Source: Alicyclobacillus fructus
Lineage (GTDB): Bacteria > Bacillota > Bacilli > Alicyclobacillales > Alicyclobacillaceae
Direction: 5' to 3'
NCBI RefSeq assembly: GCF_017329605.1
Contig: NZ_JAFMTY010000011.1
Location: forward strand, 31,450 to 95,449
DNA length: 64,000 nucleotides
Both the position numbers and the translations under genes were made by a program. Position 1 is the stretch's first letter. Each line of letters starts with the position of its first letter. Shown piece by piece: positions 32,386 through 41,346 of the stretch. The notes beneath the pieces are model-generated. The model saw only the letters and a list, made by a program, of their open reading frames with translations, had not been told where the DNA came from and did not search any database.

Positions 32386-33773
32386 GGCTCCGCGTGTGCT
32401 CGTTCGAGATTGACAAACTTGTTGAAGTTCTTCAGGAACACGAGCTCAATCTTGCCCGTCGGACCGTTGCGCTGCTTCGCGATGATGACCTCGACGACGT
32501 TCGGGTTCTCGGTATCCGGATTGTAGTAGTCGTCTCGGTATAGAAATGCCACCACGTCCGCGTCCTGCTCGATGGAGCCCGACTCGCGGATATCCGACAG
32601 CATCGGGCGCTTGTCCTGGCGTTGCTCGACGGATCGGCTGAGCTGAGCCAGGGCGAGAATCGGCACCTCGAGCTCGCGGGCGAGCTGCTTGAGCGAACGC
32701 GAGATGTCCGAGATCTCCTGCTGACGGTTTTCCCCCGCCATGCGCCGCCCGTGAATGAGCTGCAGGTAGTCGATCACGACAAATCCGAGGCCGTGTTCCA
32801 GCTTGAGGCGCCTGAGCTTGCTCCGCATCTCGGGCACGGTGATGCCCGGCGTGTCGTCGATGTAGATGGGCGAATTGCTGAGCGTCGTCACGCCCATGGA
32901 CAGTTTCGGCCAGTCTTCGTCGTCGAGCGTGCCGTTGCGCAGTTTGTGGCCGTCGATGAACGCCTCCGCGCAGAGCATGCGCTGCACGAGCTGATCCTTC
33001 GACATCTCGAGCGAGAAGATGGCGACCGGCAACCCGGCCCGGACGGCGACGTTTTGGGCGATGTTCAGCGCAAAGGCCGTCTTGCCCACGGACGGGCGCG
33101 CCGCCACGATGATCAGATCCGACTTTTGAAAACCACTCGTCATCCGGTCGAGATCGCTGTAACCGGTGGGCACGCCGGTGATGTTGCCGTCGCTCTCGTA
33201 CAGCTGTTCAATGCGCTCGAAGGTCGACTGCAAGACATCCGAGATATGGGTGAAGTCCCTCGTGCGCTGGTGCTGACTGAGCTCCAACACCAGCCGCTCC
33301 GCATCCGCCAGGACCTCCATCGCGGACGCGTCCGGCTCGTACGCGGCCTCCGCGATACGCGTGCCCGCCGAAATGATGCGGCGCAACAGCGCCTTTTCCC
33401 TGACGATCTCGGCGTAATGCACGACGTGCAGCGCGGTCGGCATCATCGCGGCGAGATCGGCCAGATACTCCGGCCCGCCGACGGCGTCGAGGACATCCCC
33501 GTAGGTGCGCAGGCGGGAGGCGACGGTGATGATGTCCACCGGATCCCCCGCCTCGTACACCTCGCGGATGGCGCGATAGATGGCCTGGTGGGCGGACCGA
33601 TAGAAGTCATCCGGCTCGAGGATCTCGAGCGCCTCCACCACCGCGTCCGGCGAAATGAGCATGGCGCCGAGAACCGCCTGTTCCGCCTCGAGGTTGTGAG
33701 GCGGCAGGCGCAGTGGCACCTCGGCAGTCGCATCGCGCCACAGCGTTTCTTCTGCCGCCATGGCGTCCGTCAC
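32382..33773 (-). CDS. dnaB: Replicative DNA helicase
   Basis: Hexameric 5'-3' helicase of the replication fork (DnaC in Bacillus naming), 463 residues. The N-terminal domain starts at [16 protein letters not shown]. The RecA-like domain has Walker [15 protein letters not shown], Walker B VVIDYLQL and [15 protein letters not shown]. No intein interrupts it. The GTG start overlaps the rplI stop (GTGA); ATG four codons later is an alternative. In Bacillus rplI also precedes this gene. Confidence 0.97.
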   Translation of the reverse strand: MTDAMAAEETLWRDATAEVPLRLPPHNLEAEQAVLGAMLISPDAVVEALEILEPDDFYRSAHQAIYRAIREVYEAGDPVDIITVASRLRTYGDVLDAVGGPEYLADLAAMMPTALHVVHYAEIVREKALLRRIISAGTRIAEAAYEPDASAMEVLADAERLVLELSQHQRTRDFTHISDVLQSTFERIEQLYESDGNITGVPTGYSDLDRMTSGFQKSDLIIVAARPSVGKTAFALNIAQNVAVRAGLPVAIFSLEMSKDQLVQRMLCAEAFIDGHKLRNGTLDDEDWPKLSMGVTTLSNSPIYIDDTPGITVPEMRSKLRRLKLEHGLGFVVIDYLQLIHGRRMAGENRQQEISDISRSLKQLARELEVPILALAQLSRSVEQRQDKRPMLSDIRESGSIEQDADVVAFLYRDDYYNPDTENPNVVEVIIAKQRNGPTGKIELVFLKNFNKFVNLERAHAEP

Positions 33774-34213
33774 TCCGCTTCCACGTAGACCAGGATCTGC
33801 ACGTGCACTTCAGGATGCAGCTTGATGGTGACCTTGTGTCCCCCGAGCGACTTGATGGGGTCGGACAGTGCGATCTTGCGCTTGTCGACCTCGAAGCCGT
33901 GCGCTTTCAGCGCGTCCGCGATGTGCTTGGTCGTGATGGCCCCGAAGAGGCGTCCGTCCTTACCCACCTGGGACCGAATGGTGATTTTCTGGTTGTCGAG
34001 CCGCGCGGCGAGCGCTTTCGCGTCAGCGAGCTCCTGCGCCCGAAGCCGCTCTTCTTTGCGCCGCTTTTCTTCGAGCGCCTTGAGCGCCTGCGGCGTGGCT
34101 TCCTCGGCCAGCTTGCGCGGGAACAAGAAGTTTCTCGCGTATCCCTCGCTGACTTCCTTGATTTCGCCCTGCTTGCCCTGTCCCTTGACGTCCTGCAGCA
34201 GGATGACCTTCAC
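33770..34213 (-). CDS. rplI: 50S ribosomal protein L9
   Basis: Large-subunit protein of 147 residues. From GTG at 34213 it reads [20 protein letters not shown], the standard L9 N-terminus that binds 23S rRNA. A long connecting helix ([20 protein letters not shown]) and the C-terminal domain ([16 protein letters not shown]) follow. GGAGG lies 8 bases upstream. A GTG at 34222 in the same frame would overlap the ribosome binding site and is rejected. Confidence 0.98.
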   Translation of the reverse strand: MKVILLQDVKGQGKQGEIKEVSEGYARNFLFPRKLAEEATPQALKALEEKRRKEERLRAQELADAKALAARLDNQKITIRSQVGKDGRLFGAITTKHIADALKAHGFEVDKRKIALSDPIKSLGGHKVTIKLHPEVHVQILVYVEAE

Positions 34214-34309
34214 AGCGGCCACCTCCCCGTACCCTACATCGTAGCGGCTGGGCGTGCAACGCGCAAAGCCGCCGCGTCTTTGCAGATCGGCGGTGGGCGC
34301 CGTTGCACG

Positions 34310-34615
34310 TCACCACCGCCCTTTCAGATATTTGACGACGTCCTGCACAGCCTGCCGGCGATCGCTGTCCGGATCGAGCGGCATGCCCTCGAGCGCGACG
34401 ACCACTTCGCGGTCCAGCCGTTCGGGCGGAATGCCGAGCTCCTGCGCCATGGCATAGGCGATCCCGACGACCTGCGCCAGCGACTCGACGAACATCGCGT
34501 GATTGCCCGTGTGGGCGTGCCGCATGACGTCCACGACCTGTTGCAAGAGATCGATCTGTTCGTGCTCGACAGCCCGAAGGCGCTTCATGAGCACATCTTC
34601 GATGCTTTCAGCCAC
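34310..34615 (-). CDS. Small helical protein, possibly MazG-like, function unknown
   Basis: 101-residue, mostly helical, acidic protein. GTG at 34615 has GGGGGA 7 bases upstream. The sequence (LMKRLRAVEHEQIDLLQQVV, MAQELGIPPERLDREVVVAL) has the helix pattern of MazG-like proteins, but the catalytic ExxE...ExxD set of true MazG pyrophosphatases is not clear. It precedes rplI by 96 bases, after the rpsF-ssb-rpsR terminator, and may be the first gene of the rplI-dnaB-wal series. In Bacillus a larger DHH-family gene (gdpP) with a membrane protein occupies this position. Confidence 0.6.
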   Translation of the reverse strand: MAESIEDVLMKRLRAVEHEQIDLLQQVVDVMRHAHTGNHAMFVESLAQVVGIAYAMAQELGIPPERLDREVVVALEGMPLDPDSDRRQAVQDVVKYLKGRW

Positions 34616-34756
34616 GGCCATTCCCCCAGACGCCCCGCGATTCGGCTCCATTCCACTTCCACAGGCTTGGCGCGAAGTCCTGCAAAGGGACGCCATCGGC
34701 AGCCGGTTCCTCTGCGGCCGCGAGCGGCAGCCGGCCGAGCATCGTGCGCGGACGAC

Positions 34757-34797
34757 AAAAGGCCGTTCGCAGGCGGCTCACGCCGCCTCGAACGGCC
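34757..34797 (-). terminator. Terminator of the rpsF-ssb-rpsR operon
   Basis: On the minus strand GGCCGTTCG pairs with CGAACGGCC and inside them AGGCGG with CCGCCT, giving a 15-bp stem with a one-base bulge, followed by TTTT. Confidence 0.9.
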
Positions 34798-34809
34798 CTC
34801 GGCGCATCT

Positions 34810-35040
34810 TCATTCCGTGGTGTACGGCAAAAGCGCAACCTGACGCGCCCGCTTGATGGCAACCGTCACCTGGCGCTGATGGCGCGCGCAGTTGCCCGTG
34901 ATGCGGCGTGGCAGAATCTTGCCCCGCTCCGTCAAAAACTTGCTGAGGCGGGCCACATCCTTGTAGTCCGCGTAATCGATCTTGTCAACGCAGTACTGGC
35001 ACACCTTGCGGCGCTTGCCGCCGCGTCCCTTGCGTGGCAT
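34810..35040 (-). CDS. rpsR: 30S ribosomal protein S18 (cysteine-containing form)
   Basis: Small-subunit protein of 76 residues that pairs with S6 on 16S r[25 protein letters not shown] and [11 protein letters not shown] are standard. It has CQYC near the N-terminus and a further Cys and His in GNCARH, the pattern of zinc-binding (C+) S18 proteins; B. subtilis S18 lacks most of these. ATG at 35040 is chosen over longer frames because of GGAGG upstream. It is the last gene of rpsF-ssb-rpsR. Confidence 0.97.
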   Translation of the reverse strand: MPRKGRGGKRRKVCQYCVDKIDYADYKDVARLSKFLTERGKILPRRITGNCARHQRQVTVAIKRARQVALLPYTTE

Positions 35041-35114
35041 CGTGTTCCCTCCTTCGCGCGCTGGCCTCGCAGTCCATGGCCATCCGCACCTTGCGTCGAG
35101 CCCCAGCGCGATGG

Positions 35115-35585
35115 TCAAAACGGAAGATCGTCTTCGGAGATATCGATCAACTGACTGTCATCCGCGAACGGATCGTCTTCAAACGGGGGCGCCGACGAAG
35201 GCGTCGGCCGCTGCTGCCGAGTTTGCGTGCCGGCCGCACTATAGCCGGATCCCTGAGCTTGGTCTGGACCGCGGTCCAAGAAGCGCACGGTTTCCGCAAC
35301 CACTTCGGCCACGCGCACGCGCTGCCCATCGCGGTTGTCGTACGTCCGGATTTGCAACCTGCCGTCGACCGCCGCGAGCCGCCCCTTCTGGAGATACTGC
35401 GCAACGACCTCGGCCTGCTTCTGCCACACGACCACGTTGATGAAGTCGGTCTGGCGTTCGCCGTTCGGCCCGGACCGCATACGGTCCACAGCGAGCGTGA
35501 ACGACGCCACGGCTGTGCCGTTGTTGGTGTATCGCAACTCCGGATCCGCCGTCAGGCGGCCGATCAGGATCACTCGGTTCAGCAT
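35115..35585 (-). CDS. ssb: Single-stranded DNA-binding protein
   Basis: Homotetrameric OB-fold protein (156 residues) that coats single-stranded DNA in replication and repair. [20 protein letters not shown] opens the OB fold (about 1-110). A flexible Gly/Gln/Pro-rich linker leads to the acidic tip DISEDDLPF, which docks partner proteins. ATG at 35585 has GGAGGGG upstream. It sits between rpsF and rpsR as in most Firmicutes, which links its level to ribosome synthesis. Confidence 0.98.
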   Translation of the reverse strand: MLNRVILIGRLTADPELRYTNNGTAVASFTLAVDRMRSGPNGERQTDFINVVVWQKQAEVVAQYLQKGRLAAVDGRLQIRTYDNRDGQRVRVAEVVAETVRFLDRGPDQAQGSGYSAAGTQTRQQRPTPSSAPPFEDDPFADDSQLIDISEDDLPF

Positions 35586-35602
35586 GCTCGTCCCCTCCGC
35601 GT

Positions 35603-35890
35603 TCACTCACCGACGCGGACCGTCAAATAACGAATCACATTGTCGTCAATCCGCATGAGGCGCTCGAGCTCTTTCGGCGTCTCCGTGTCGCACGTGAACT
35701 TCATGAGCACGTAGTAACCCTCACGGTGGCCGTCGATCTCGTACGCCAAGCGGCGCTTCCCGATCTCCTGAAGTTCGTCGATTTGACCGCCCTTGTCGGT
35801 AACGATGGACTGGTACCGCTGAATCACCTCAGCGGTCTGCTCAGCTTCGAGCGAGGGATCCACGATGTACATCGTCTCGTACTGGCGCAT
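35603..35890 (-). CDS. rpsF: 30S ribosomal protein S6
   Basis: Small-subunit protein of 95 residues. MRQYETMYIVDPSLEAEQ and KRRLAYEIDGHREGYYVLMK are characteristic. AGGAGG lies 7 bases before the ATG. First gene of rpsF-ssb-rpsR, 83 bases after its promoter. S6 and S18 form a dimer that binds a leader RNA in many bacteria to repress their own operon. Confidence 0.98.
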   Translation of the reverse strand: MRQYETMYIVDPSLEAEQTAEVIQRYQSIVTDKGGQIDELQEIGKRRLAYEIDGHREGYYVLMKFTCDTETPKELERLMRIDDNVIRYLTVRVGE

Positions 35891-35972
35891 ACCGTGACAC
35901 CTCCTTCTGGTCTAATGGCCCCCACACGGGAGCAAGGATGGCGCGCCACAAAAACGTGTGCACCGACAATCC

Positions 35973-36001
35973 ATGCTAGCACGATCCGCCCGCTCGCACA
36001 A
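35973..36001 (-). promoter_or_regulatory. Promoter of rpsF-ssb-rpsR
   Basis: On the minus strand TTGTGC (35996-36001) and TAGCAT (35973-35978) are 17 bases apart. The leader that follows (about 75 bases) can fold through CTCCCGTGTGGGGG and might hold an S6:S18-binding element, which I could not verify. Confidence 0.6.
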
Positions 36002-36065
36002 GATCACGCGTCTTCCTTGGTGACCAACGGTTGACATGGTGAGCGAGATGGCTCCGCTTCAGGCA

Positions 36066-37166
36066 TTAAACGTTGAAGCGGAAATAGCACACGTCGCCAT
36101 CCTGAACGACGTAGTCCTTGCCCTCCAGGCGAATTTTCCCTTGTTCTCGCGCCGCTTGAAAGCCACCTGCCGCGACGAGATCGTCGTACGCCACCACTTC
36201 GGCGCGAATGAAGCCGCGCTCGAAGTCCGAGTGAATGACACCCGCGGCCTGCGGAGCCTTGGTCCCGCGGCGTATGGTCCACGCCCGAACCTCGGGTTCG
36301 CCCGCCGTAAAAAACGTGATGAGGCCGAGCAGCTGATACGCCTTGCGAATCAGGCGATGAAGGCCCGGCTCGTCAAGGCCGAGATCTCGCAGGAAGGCGT
36401 CGCGGTCTTCCCCCTCCAGTTCCGCCACTTCGGACTCGAGCTGAGCGCATACCACAACGACTTCCGAGCCTTCCGACTGCGCGCGCGCTTCGACTTGCTG
36501 AACGTACGGATTCGAGCCGGGGTCCAGAAGGTCGTCCTCGCCGACGTTGGCCACATAGAGCACAGGCTTTGCCGTCAGCAAGTGCAGATCTCGGAGCAAA
36601 GCCGCCTCTTCCTCGTTCAGCTCGACGGATCTCGCCGGTCGCTCAGCTTCGAGCGCCGCCTGCAGGCGCTCAAGCGCCTCGGCTTCCATCTTGAAGCGCT
36701 TGTCCCCGCTCTTCATGTTCTTGCGTGCGCGGTCCAGCCGCTTCATCACCGTTTCCAGGTCCGCCAGGATCAGCTCCACATTGATGATGTCGATGTCGCG
36801 GAGAGGATCCACCGTGCCTGCGACGTGCGTGATATCGCTGTTCTCGAAACAGCGCACCACGTGCACGATGGCGTCCACTTCGCGAATGTGCGCGAGAAAC
36901 CTGTTTCCGAGGCCTTCGCCCTGGCTCGCGCCCTTGACCAAACCCGCGATATCGACGAACTCAAACGCAGTGGGAACAATCCTTTTCGGATGGACGAGAT
37001 CCGCAAGCACCTGAAGGCGCGGATCCGGCACCTCGACGACACCCACATTCGGATCAATGGTGCAGAAGGGATAATTTGCCGCTTCCGCGCCGGCTTTCGT
37101 AATCGCGTTGAACAAGGTGGACTTTCCGACGTTCGGAAGGCCGACGATCCCAGCCTGGAGTGACAT
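36066..37166 (-). CDS. ychF: Ribosome-binding ATPase YchF
   Basis: OBG-family P-loop protein of 366 residues that hydrolyses ATP rather than GTP and binds ribosomes. MSLQAGIVGLPNVGKSTLFN holds Walker A, AFEFVDIAGLVKGASQGEGL is the switch region and YVANVGEDDL replaces the usual NKxD. The C-terminal TGS domain has TAGEPEVRAWTIRRGTKAP and ends in YFRFNV. The ATG at 37166 has GCGAGG upstream. Its promoter is at 37199-37227. Confidence 0.97.
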   Translation of the reverse strand: MSLQAGIVGLPNVGKSTLFNAITKAGAEAANYPFCTIDPNVGVVEVPDPRLQVLADLVHPKRIVPTAFEFVDIAGLVKGASQGEGLGNRFLAHIREVDAIVHVVRCFENSDITHVAGTVDPLRDIDIINVELILADLETVMKRLDRARKNMKSGDKRFKMEAEALERLQAALEAERPARSVELNEEEAALLRDLHLLTAKPVLYVANVGEDDLLDPGSNPYVQQVEARAQSEGSEVVVVCAQLESEVAELEGEDRDAFLRDLGLDEPGLHRLIRKAYQLLGLITFFTAGEPEVRAWTIRRGTKAPQAAGVIHSDFERGFIRAEVVAYDDLVAAGGFQAAREQGKIRLEGKDYVVQDGDVCYFRFNV

Positions 37167-37198
37167 GTTGACACCTCGCCGCGTTGTTTGCAGGATTA

Positions 37199-37227
37199 AG
37201 TATAGAGATTCAACCGAAGCTCGACAA
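37199..37227 (-). promoter_or_regulatory. ychF promoter
   Basis: On the minus strand TTGTCG (37222-37227) and TATACT (37199-37204) are 17 bases apart. An inverted repeat CGACA-AAGC-TGTCG (37222-37235) overlaps the -35. Confidence 0.65.
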
Positions 37228-37359
37228 AGCTGTCGGGGAGAATTCTTGTCCAAGTTGTACGAGTGCGAGCATAAAATAGGGATGCCCGCAAGTCCGGGAC
37301 ATCTGTCCGGATAAATCTTCTCCCCGTTGGAATACTCATCATCAGAGGAGGTGATAGCG

Positions 37360-37476
37360 ATGCTGCGTCGGCTCTTGCGCCGCCTTCGCGTTCGCAAATT
37401 GTCGCCCAAGGCGCTGGCCTGCGAGCCCAAGCGCGCCTCCCTCTCGACTGCCCGCGCGTATCCCATGGCTTCATGA
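37360..37476 (+). CDS. Possible 38-residue arginine-rich micro-protein
   Basis: A near-perfect Shine-Dalgarno sequence (AGGAGGTGA) lies 6 bases before an ATG that opens a 38-codon frame beginning MLRRLLRRLRVRKLSPKALA and ending with TGA at 37476. The N-terminal half alternates Arg with Leu/Val and could form an amphipathic cationic helix. It occupies the middle of a 374-base gap between ychF and the molybdopterin oxidoreductase, the rest of which holds the ychF promoter, a weak plus-strand -10 (TAAAAT at 37272) and a small TCCGG-type hairpin near 37293-37312. The product is not recognised; comparison with related genomes would decide whether it is conserved. Confidence 0.45.
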   Translation: MLRRLLRRLRVRKLSPKALACEPKRASLSTARAYPMAS

Positions 37477-37540
37477 TGGCGATGATCGGGCGTGCCACCG
37501 GCCTCTTCTTTCCCACCCATGACACACCCGTGCGATTATC

Positions 37541-39574
37541 TCAGGCGTTCTGCGCGAGAGCCTCCGACTCGGGAGCTCTCGCGTCGTCATGTGGAGCGGC
37601 GGGCAGCTTCTCCACATCGCAGAGGCAATCGTAGAGGGCCGCCTGGATTCCGAAGTCCGCCATGCCGTCTGAGGTGAAGTCGTTCAGGGTCACGCCCTGT
37701 CCGTGCCACCCGATTTCCATGCGGACGACGCGCGGATGCCCATCGCTCTGCACGCGGGCGCGCGCCACCACGCTCGCCCTCTCGTTCCGCACCCTCACCC
37801 AGTCTCCGTCCTTGATGCCGCGCTCAGCCGCGACTTCCGCACCCAGTTCCGCAACAGGATGTGGGCTCTTCGCCTCGGGCAAGGTGTCGCGCTGCGACAT
37901 CTGCCATTTCCGCGGATGCACCGTGAGCAGCGTGTACGGCAGGTCTGCATCCTTCGGAAACCGGCCGACGTCGATCCGCGCGACAGGCGAGTGCCCATCC
38001 CGCTCGGCCATGGACGACGCAAACTCGAATTTGCCGCTCGGGGTCAAGAACCTGCCATCCTGCCATGGCACAGCCGGGACGCCGAGGCGGACAAACCCGC
38101 GCTGCCGCAATTCGTGGAGCTTCCCTTCGGGCCAACGATGAAGTGCCCTGCGGATCCAGGTGTCCACGTCGCCCTCCATGATCTCCGGGCGGCCTAAGGC
38201 CACGGCGAGATCGCGAAAAATCTGCCACTCCGGCTTCGCCTCGCCGCGCGGCGGCACCACCGGGCGCGCATAGCTCACGCAGTCGTGCCACATGGTCGTG
38301 TACACCACGTCCTCCTCTTCCAGCACATTCGTGCATGGCAGGACGTAGTCGGCGCATTCGGCAGTTGCCGTCATGAACGTGTCGATCACGACTTTGCAAC
38401 GAATCCGGCTCATCGCCTCGCGCAAGCGGGCGCTGTCGGGAACCTGGGCCACCGGGTTGCTGCGCGTGACAAACATCACCTGCACCGGAGGGTCGGCCGC
38501 AAGCAGGTCGGCCGCAAGCGTCGGCCGGAGCATCTCCCGAACGTCCGCTCGGCGCCTTCCCGTGATGGCTTCCTCGTCGTAGAAGCGGCTCAATTGGCGC
38601 TGCGCGTAGTTCACGCCGCCTCCGGGAACCCCAACGTGGCCCGTGGCCGCGGCGAGCGCGTCGATGGCGCGGATGGTCTGTCCTCCCTGCGCGTACCGCT
38701 GCATGCCAATACCGAGCAGCGTGCAGACGGGCCTCGTCTTTCCATAGAGTTCCGCCAGAAAGCGGATGTCCTCTGCGGGTACGTCGGTCCACCGGACGAC
38801 CTCATCGAGATCGTACCGGTCCAGCTCAGCGGCCAACGCCTCCCAGCCGATGGCGCGATCGCGCAGAAACGCGCGATCCAGCCAGCCCTCGTCGCGGCAG
38901 ATGCGGAGCGCCGCGAGGGCCAGGAGGCCGTCCGTGCCCGGACGAGGGTAGATGGCCTTGTCGGCGCGCCGAGCCAGGTCCTGCGGCAGCGCGCTGATGA
39001 CGACGAGCTTGGCGCCCCGCGCCTGCGCCTCGCGGATGAACGGGATCATGTGCACGTTGGTGTTCGCCACATTGCGGCCCCAAACCACAATGGCCTGCGC
39101 GTGTTGGGCCATGTCCTCAGGCGCGTGGCTGTTGGCCTGGCCGAAGTCATACGCCTGAGCACGGATGCCCGCATCCCAGCACAGACTGCCGATGGCCTCT
39201 GAACATCCTCCGAGCTCGTAGAAAAATCGCTGATTCAGCGCCTTCAAAAGTCCGCCCGAGCCCCAGTCATAGTAGTGCAGGATGCCGTGATGGCCGACTT
39301 CCTCCATCGTGCGCCGGATCTCGCAGGCAATTTCCCGGATGGCCTGCTCCCAGGGAATGGGCGTCCACCGTTCGCCTTCCCTTTTCAACGGGTGAAGGAT
39401 GCGATCGCGACTGTTCCGTCGAACGGCCAGCTGCCGCCCACGGTTGCAGAGCGTGCCGCGGGTGATGGGGTGCTCCGGATTGCCGCTGAGCTGAATTTCG
39501 CCGTCTTCCCCGACCTCGGCCACAAACGAGCAAGCATCGTAACAGTCAACGGGACACGCCGTCCGGACCTTCAT
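37541..39574 (-). CDS. Molybdopterin-dependent oxidoreductase (YoaE-like, formate dehydrogenase family)
   Basis: Cytoplasmic DMSO-reductase-family enzyme of 677 residues with no twin-arginine signal. The N-terminal iron-sulfur motif is CPVDCYDAC followed by LCNRG, ligating one 4Fe-4S cluster. Mo-cofactor segments include GSLCWDAGIR (the cysteine is a candidate metal ligand), VVWGRNVANTNVHM and FVTRSNPVAQVPD. The C-terminal dinucleotide-binding domain begins around YTLLTVHPRKWQMSQ. No electron-transfer or membrane subunits are adjacent. Related Bacillus proteins have no firmly assigned substrate. The ATG at 39574 lies inside the end of the DUF951 gene (29-base overlap), with GGGGGG upstream. 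Confidence 0.88.
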   Translation of the reverse strand: MKVRTACPVDCYDACSFVAEVGEDGEIQLSGNPEHPITRGTLCNRGRQLAVRRNSRDRILHPLKREGERWTPIPWEQAIREIACEIRRTMEEVGHHGILHYYDWGSGGLLKALNQRFFYELGGCSEAIGSLCWDAGIRAQAYDFGQANSHAPEDMAQHAQAIVVWGRNVANTNVHMIPFIREAQARGAKLVVISALPQDLARRADKAIYPRPGTDGLLALAALRICRDEGWLDRAFLRDRAIGWEALAAELDRYDLDEVVRWTDVPAEDIRFLAELYGKTRPVCTLLGIGMQRYAQGGQTIRAIDALAAATGHVGVPGGGVNYAQRQLSRFYDEEAITGRRRADVREMLRPTLAADLLAADPPVQVMFVTRSNPVAQVPDSARLREAMSRIRCKVVIDTFMTATAECADYVLPCTNVLEEEDVVYTTMWHDCVSYARPVVPPRGEAKPEWQIFRDLAVALGRPEIMEGDVDTWIRRALHRWPEGKLHELRQRGFVRLGVPAVPWQDGRFLTPSGKFEFASSMAERDGHSPVARIDVGRFPKDADLPYTLLTVHPRKWQMSQRDTLPEAKSPHPVAELGAEVAAERGIKDGDWVRVRNERASVVARARVQSDGHPRVVRMEIGWHGQGVTLNDFTSDGMADFGIQAALYDCLCDVEKLPAAPHDDARAPESEALAQNA

Positions 39575-39770
39575 CCATTGTTCCCCCCTTCTCCAACACC
39601 GCGCGAACGAGGCGCTCAAAGCGCGATCGCGGAATCAGGACGCTGTGACCGCAGCGATGGCACTTGATGCGAATGTCCATGCCCATGCGGATGATCTCCC
39701 AGCGATTTTCGCCACACGCGTGCGGTTTCTTCATCCGCACGACGTCGCCAAGTCCAAACGAAACCGCCAC
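39546..39770 (-). CDS. DUF951 family protein
   Basis: Small conserved protein of 74 residues. GDVVRMKKPHACGENRWEII and MDIRIKCHRCGHSVLIPRS are the hallmark of DUF951, which has a KCxxCG zinc-ribbon-like pair plus a further Cys. It is found in most Firmicutes near parB, ychF or mscS, with no known function. GTG at 39770 has GGGGGG 7 bases upstream and starts 18 bases after the MscS stop. The last 29 bases overlap the molybdopterin gene. Confidence 0.9.
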   Translation of the reverse strand: MAVSFGLGDVVRMKKPHACGENRWEIIRMGMDIRIKCHRCGHSVLIPRSRFERLVRAVLEKGGTMDEGPDGVSR

Positions 39771-39788
39771 GCAATGGCCCCCCATTCT

Positions 39789-40637
39789 TTACTCCACGGC
39801 GAGTTCCCCGCCCGCGGTGCCTTGTGCATCCGAAGCCTCGTGCAACGCGCGATCCAACGCCTCTTTGATCCGTTCGTGCGCCTCGCGCTCGATTTCTCCG
39901 TTTTTCGTGGGAGCACAGACCGCGGTCGCCCGGATGACGAGGTTGGTATTGGACACATCCTGGACACCGAGAACCTGAACGGGACCGGTCAGTACATCCG
40001 GCCGCTCTTCTTTCAAACCCGACAAGACGCGCTCCATGACGGATTTCACGAGATCCACATCCGTGTCGTAGGGCACGGTCACATCGATCACGGCCGTCGA
40101 ATTCGTGCGCGAGTAGTTTGTCACGCTCGTGATTTGACCATTGGGAATGACCTGGACCTCGCCAGTCCAAGCCTGAATTCGGGTCAGGCGAATGCCAATC
40201 GAAATGACGGTGCCCTTGAATCCGTTGATCTGGACGATATCCCCGACGCCGTACTGATCTTCGAAGAGGATAAAAAGGCCTGAGATTAAATCCTTGACCA
40301 AGCTCTGCGCTCCGAAACCCACGGCTACGCCGACAATGCCCGCACTGGCAAGAATCGCGGACACGTTGACGTGGAAGAGCGACAGAATCTCGACCACCAA
40401 TACAAAGTATACCGTGTACCGAACGACGTTCGTAAACAGGGATTCGAGCGTCTTTCGTCGCCGCTCGTCCATCTTCGTGTGAAGGGACAGCATGCGCCGC
40501 GTGATGCGAACACCCACGCGAATCAGGATCCGGGCCAACAGAAAGAAGATGGCGATCCGGATGACGTCCCAAATCACCACTTCCAGGCTCGGCATGTCCG
40601 ACAGCGCCTGGCGCCGAATGTCCGCCCAAAGCGTCAC
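39789..40637 (-). CDS. Small-conductance mechanosensitive channel (MscS/YkuT-like)
   Basis: Heptameric tension-gated channel of 282 residues that protects against osmotic downshock. Three helices: about 17-45, 70-88 and the pore-lining helix 3 with SAILASAGIVGVAVGFGAQS. The signature GLFILFEDQYGVGDIV marks the start of the beta domain. GTG at 40637 follows GGGAGGGTGA. The gene lies between the CvpA-like gene and DUF951, an arrangement seen near parB in many Firmicutes. Confidence 0.95.
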   Translation of the reverse strand: MTLWADIRRQALSDMPSLEVVIWDVIRIAIFFLLARILIRVGVRITRRMLSLHTKMDERRRKTLESLFTNVVRYTVYFVLVVEILSLFHVNVSAILASAGIVGVAVGFGAQSLVKDLISGLFILFEDQYGVGDIVQINGFKGTVISIGIRLTRIQAWTGEVQVIPNGQITSVTNYSRTNSTAVIDVTVPYDTDVDLVKSVMERVLSGLKEERPDVLTGPVQVLGVQDVSNTNLVIRATAVCAPTKNGEIEREAHERIKEALDRALHEASDAQGTAGGELAVE

Positions 40638-40671
40638 CGCTCACCCTCCCAGCTCGTCTCATGATGTCCCA

Positions 40672-41247
40672 TCATACCATAGTTCGAAACGCCGGGACGG
40701 ACTGCAGGGTGTGAAGCATGAGATCGAGGAGCGGATTCGCATCAAGGACGTCGTGGGAACCCAAGAGGTGAAGCATCACCGCGAACGCGGGCGCGGCCTG
40801 GAGCATACTCCAGCCGCCAGCGAACGCGCCGCATGCACTGCTCGCGATGCGCGAGGCCCACGACATGCTTCCGAGGTCCTCTTCGTCGAGCACCGCGCGG
40901 AGGAAACGGTGAACCGAGATGAACGAAAACCAGACCGCGCCCGCAAGCAAGAAGGCAATGAGCCAGTCCAGCGCGCGGATGGCGGCCCATGGGATCGCAT
41001 TCGACAGCGCCGGATAGGGAGCCGAGCCCGTTCCGAAGACGGCGAGATCGTCCCCGATGTGCTGTTCCACCCAGGCCAAGACCGGCCGGGTGATGGAAAG
41101 GTGCAGGACCACCCAGGGGGCGACGTGGACGGCCGCGTAGGTGCTGGCGAAGCAACCCGCCGCGTACAGCAGGGCGACTTCAGCTGGTTGAGATGCGATC
41201 CAGATGGCGATCCAGAGCGCGCCCGCCAAGAGGACGAGATCGACCAT
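40672..41247 (-). CDS. CvpA-like membrane protein
   Basis: Membrane protein of 191 residues with four to five hydrophobic segments (about 3-20, 22-45, 85-108, 130-160). ATG at 41247 has GGGGGGATGG upstream. Topology resembles CvpA/YdfA-type proteins, but conserved CvpA residues are weak, so this is tentative. A longer frame reaching to 41982 is only the shadow of yyaC. It is divergent from yyaC and starts the run CvpA-like-mscS-DUF951. Confidence 0.7.
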   Translation of the reverse strand: MVDLVLLAGALWIAIWIASQPAEVALLYAAGCFASTYAAVHVAPWVVLHLSITRPVLAWVEQHIGDDLAVFGTGSAPYPALSNAIPWAAIRALDWLIAFLLAGAVWFSFISVHRFLRAVLDEEDLGSMSWASRIASSACGAFAGGWSMLQAAPAFAVMLHLLGSHDVLDANPLLDLMLHTLQSVPAFRTMV

Positions 41248-41346
41248 ACCATCCCCCCGTGCTTCTACTTCGGACCCTGTCAGGACAGGTATAGTCGATG
41301 ATACGCAAACGTATACTGGGAATATTCCGTGCGAGGGGGAAATCGG

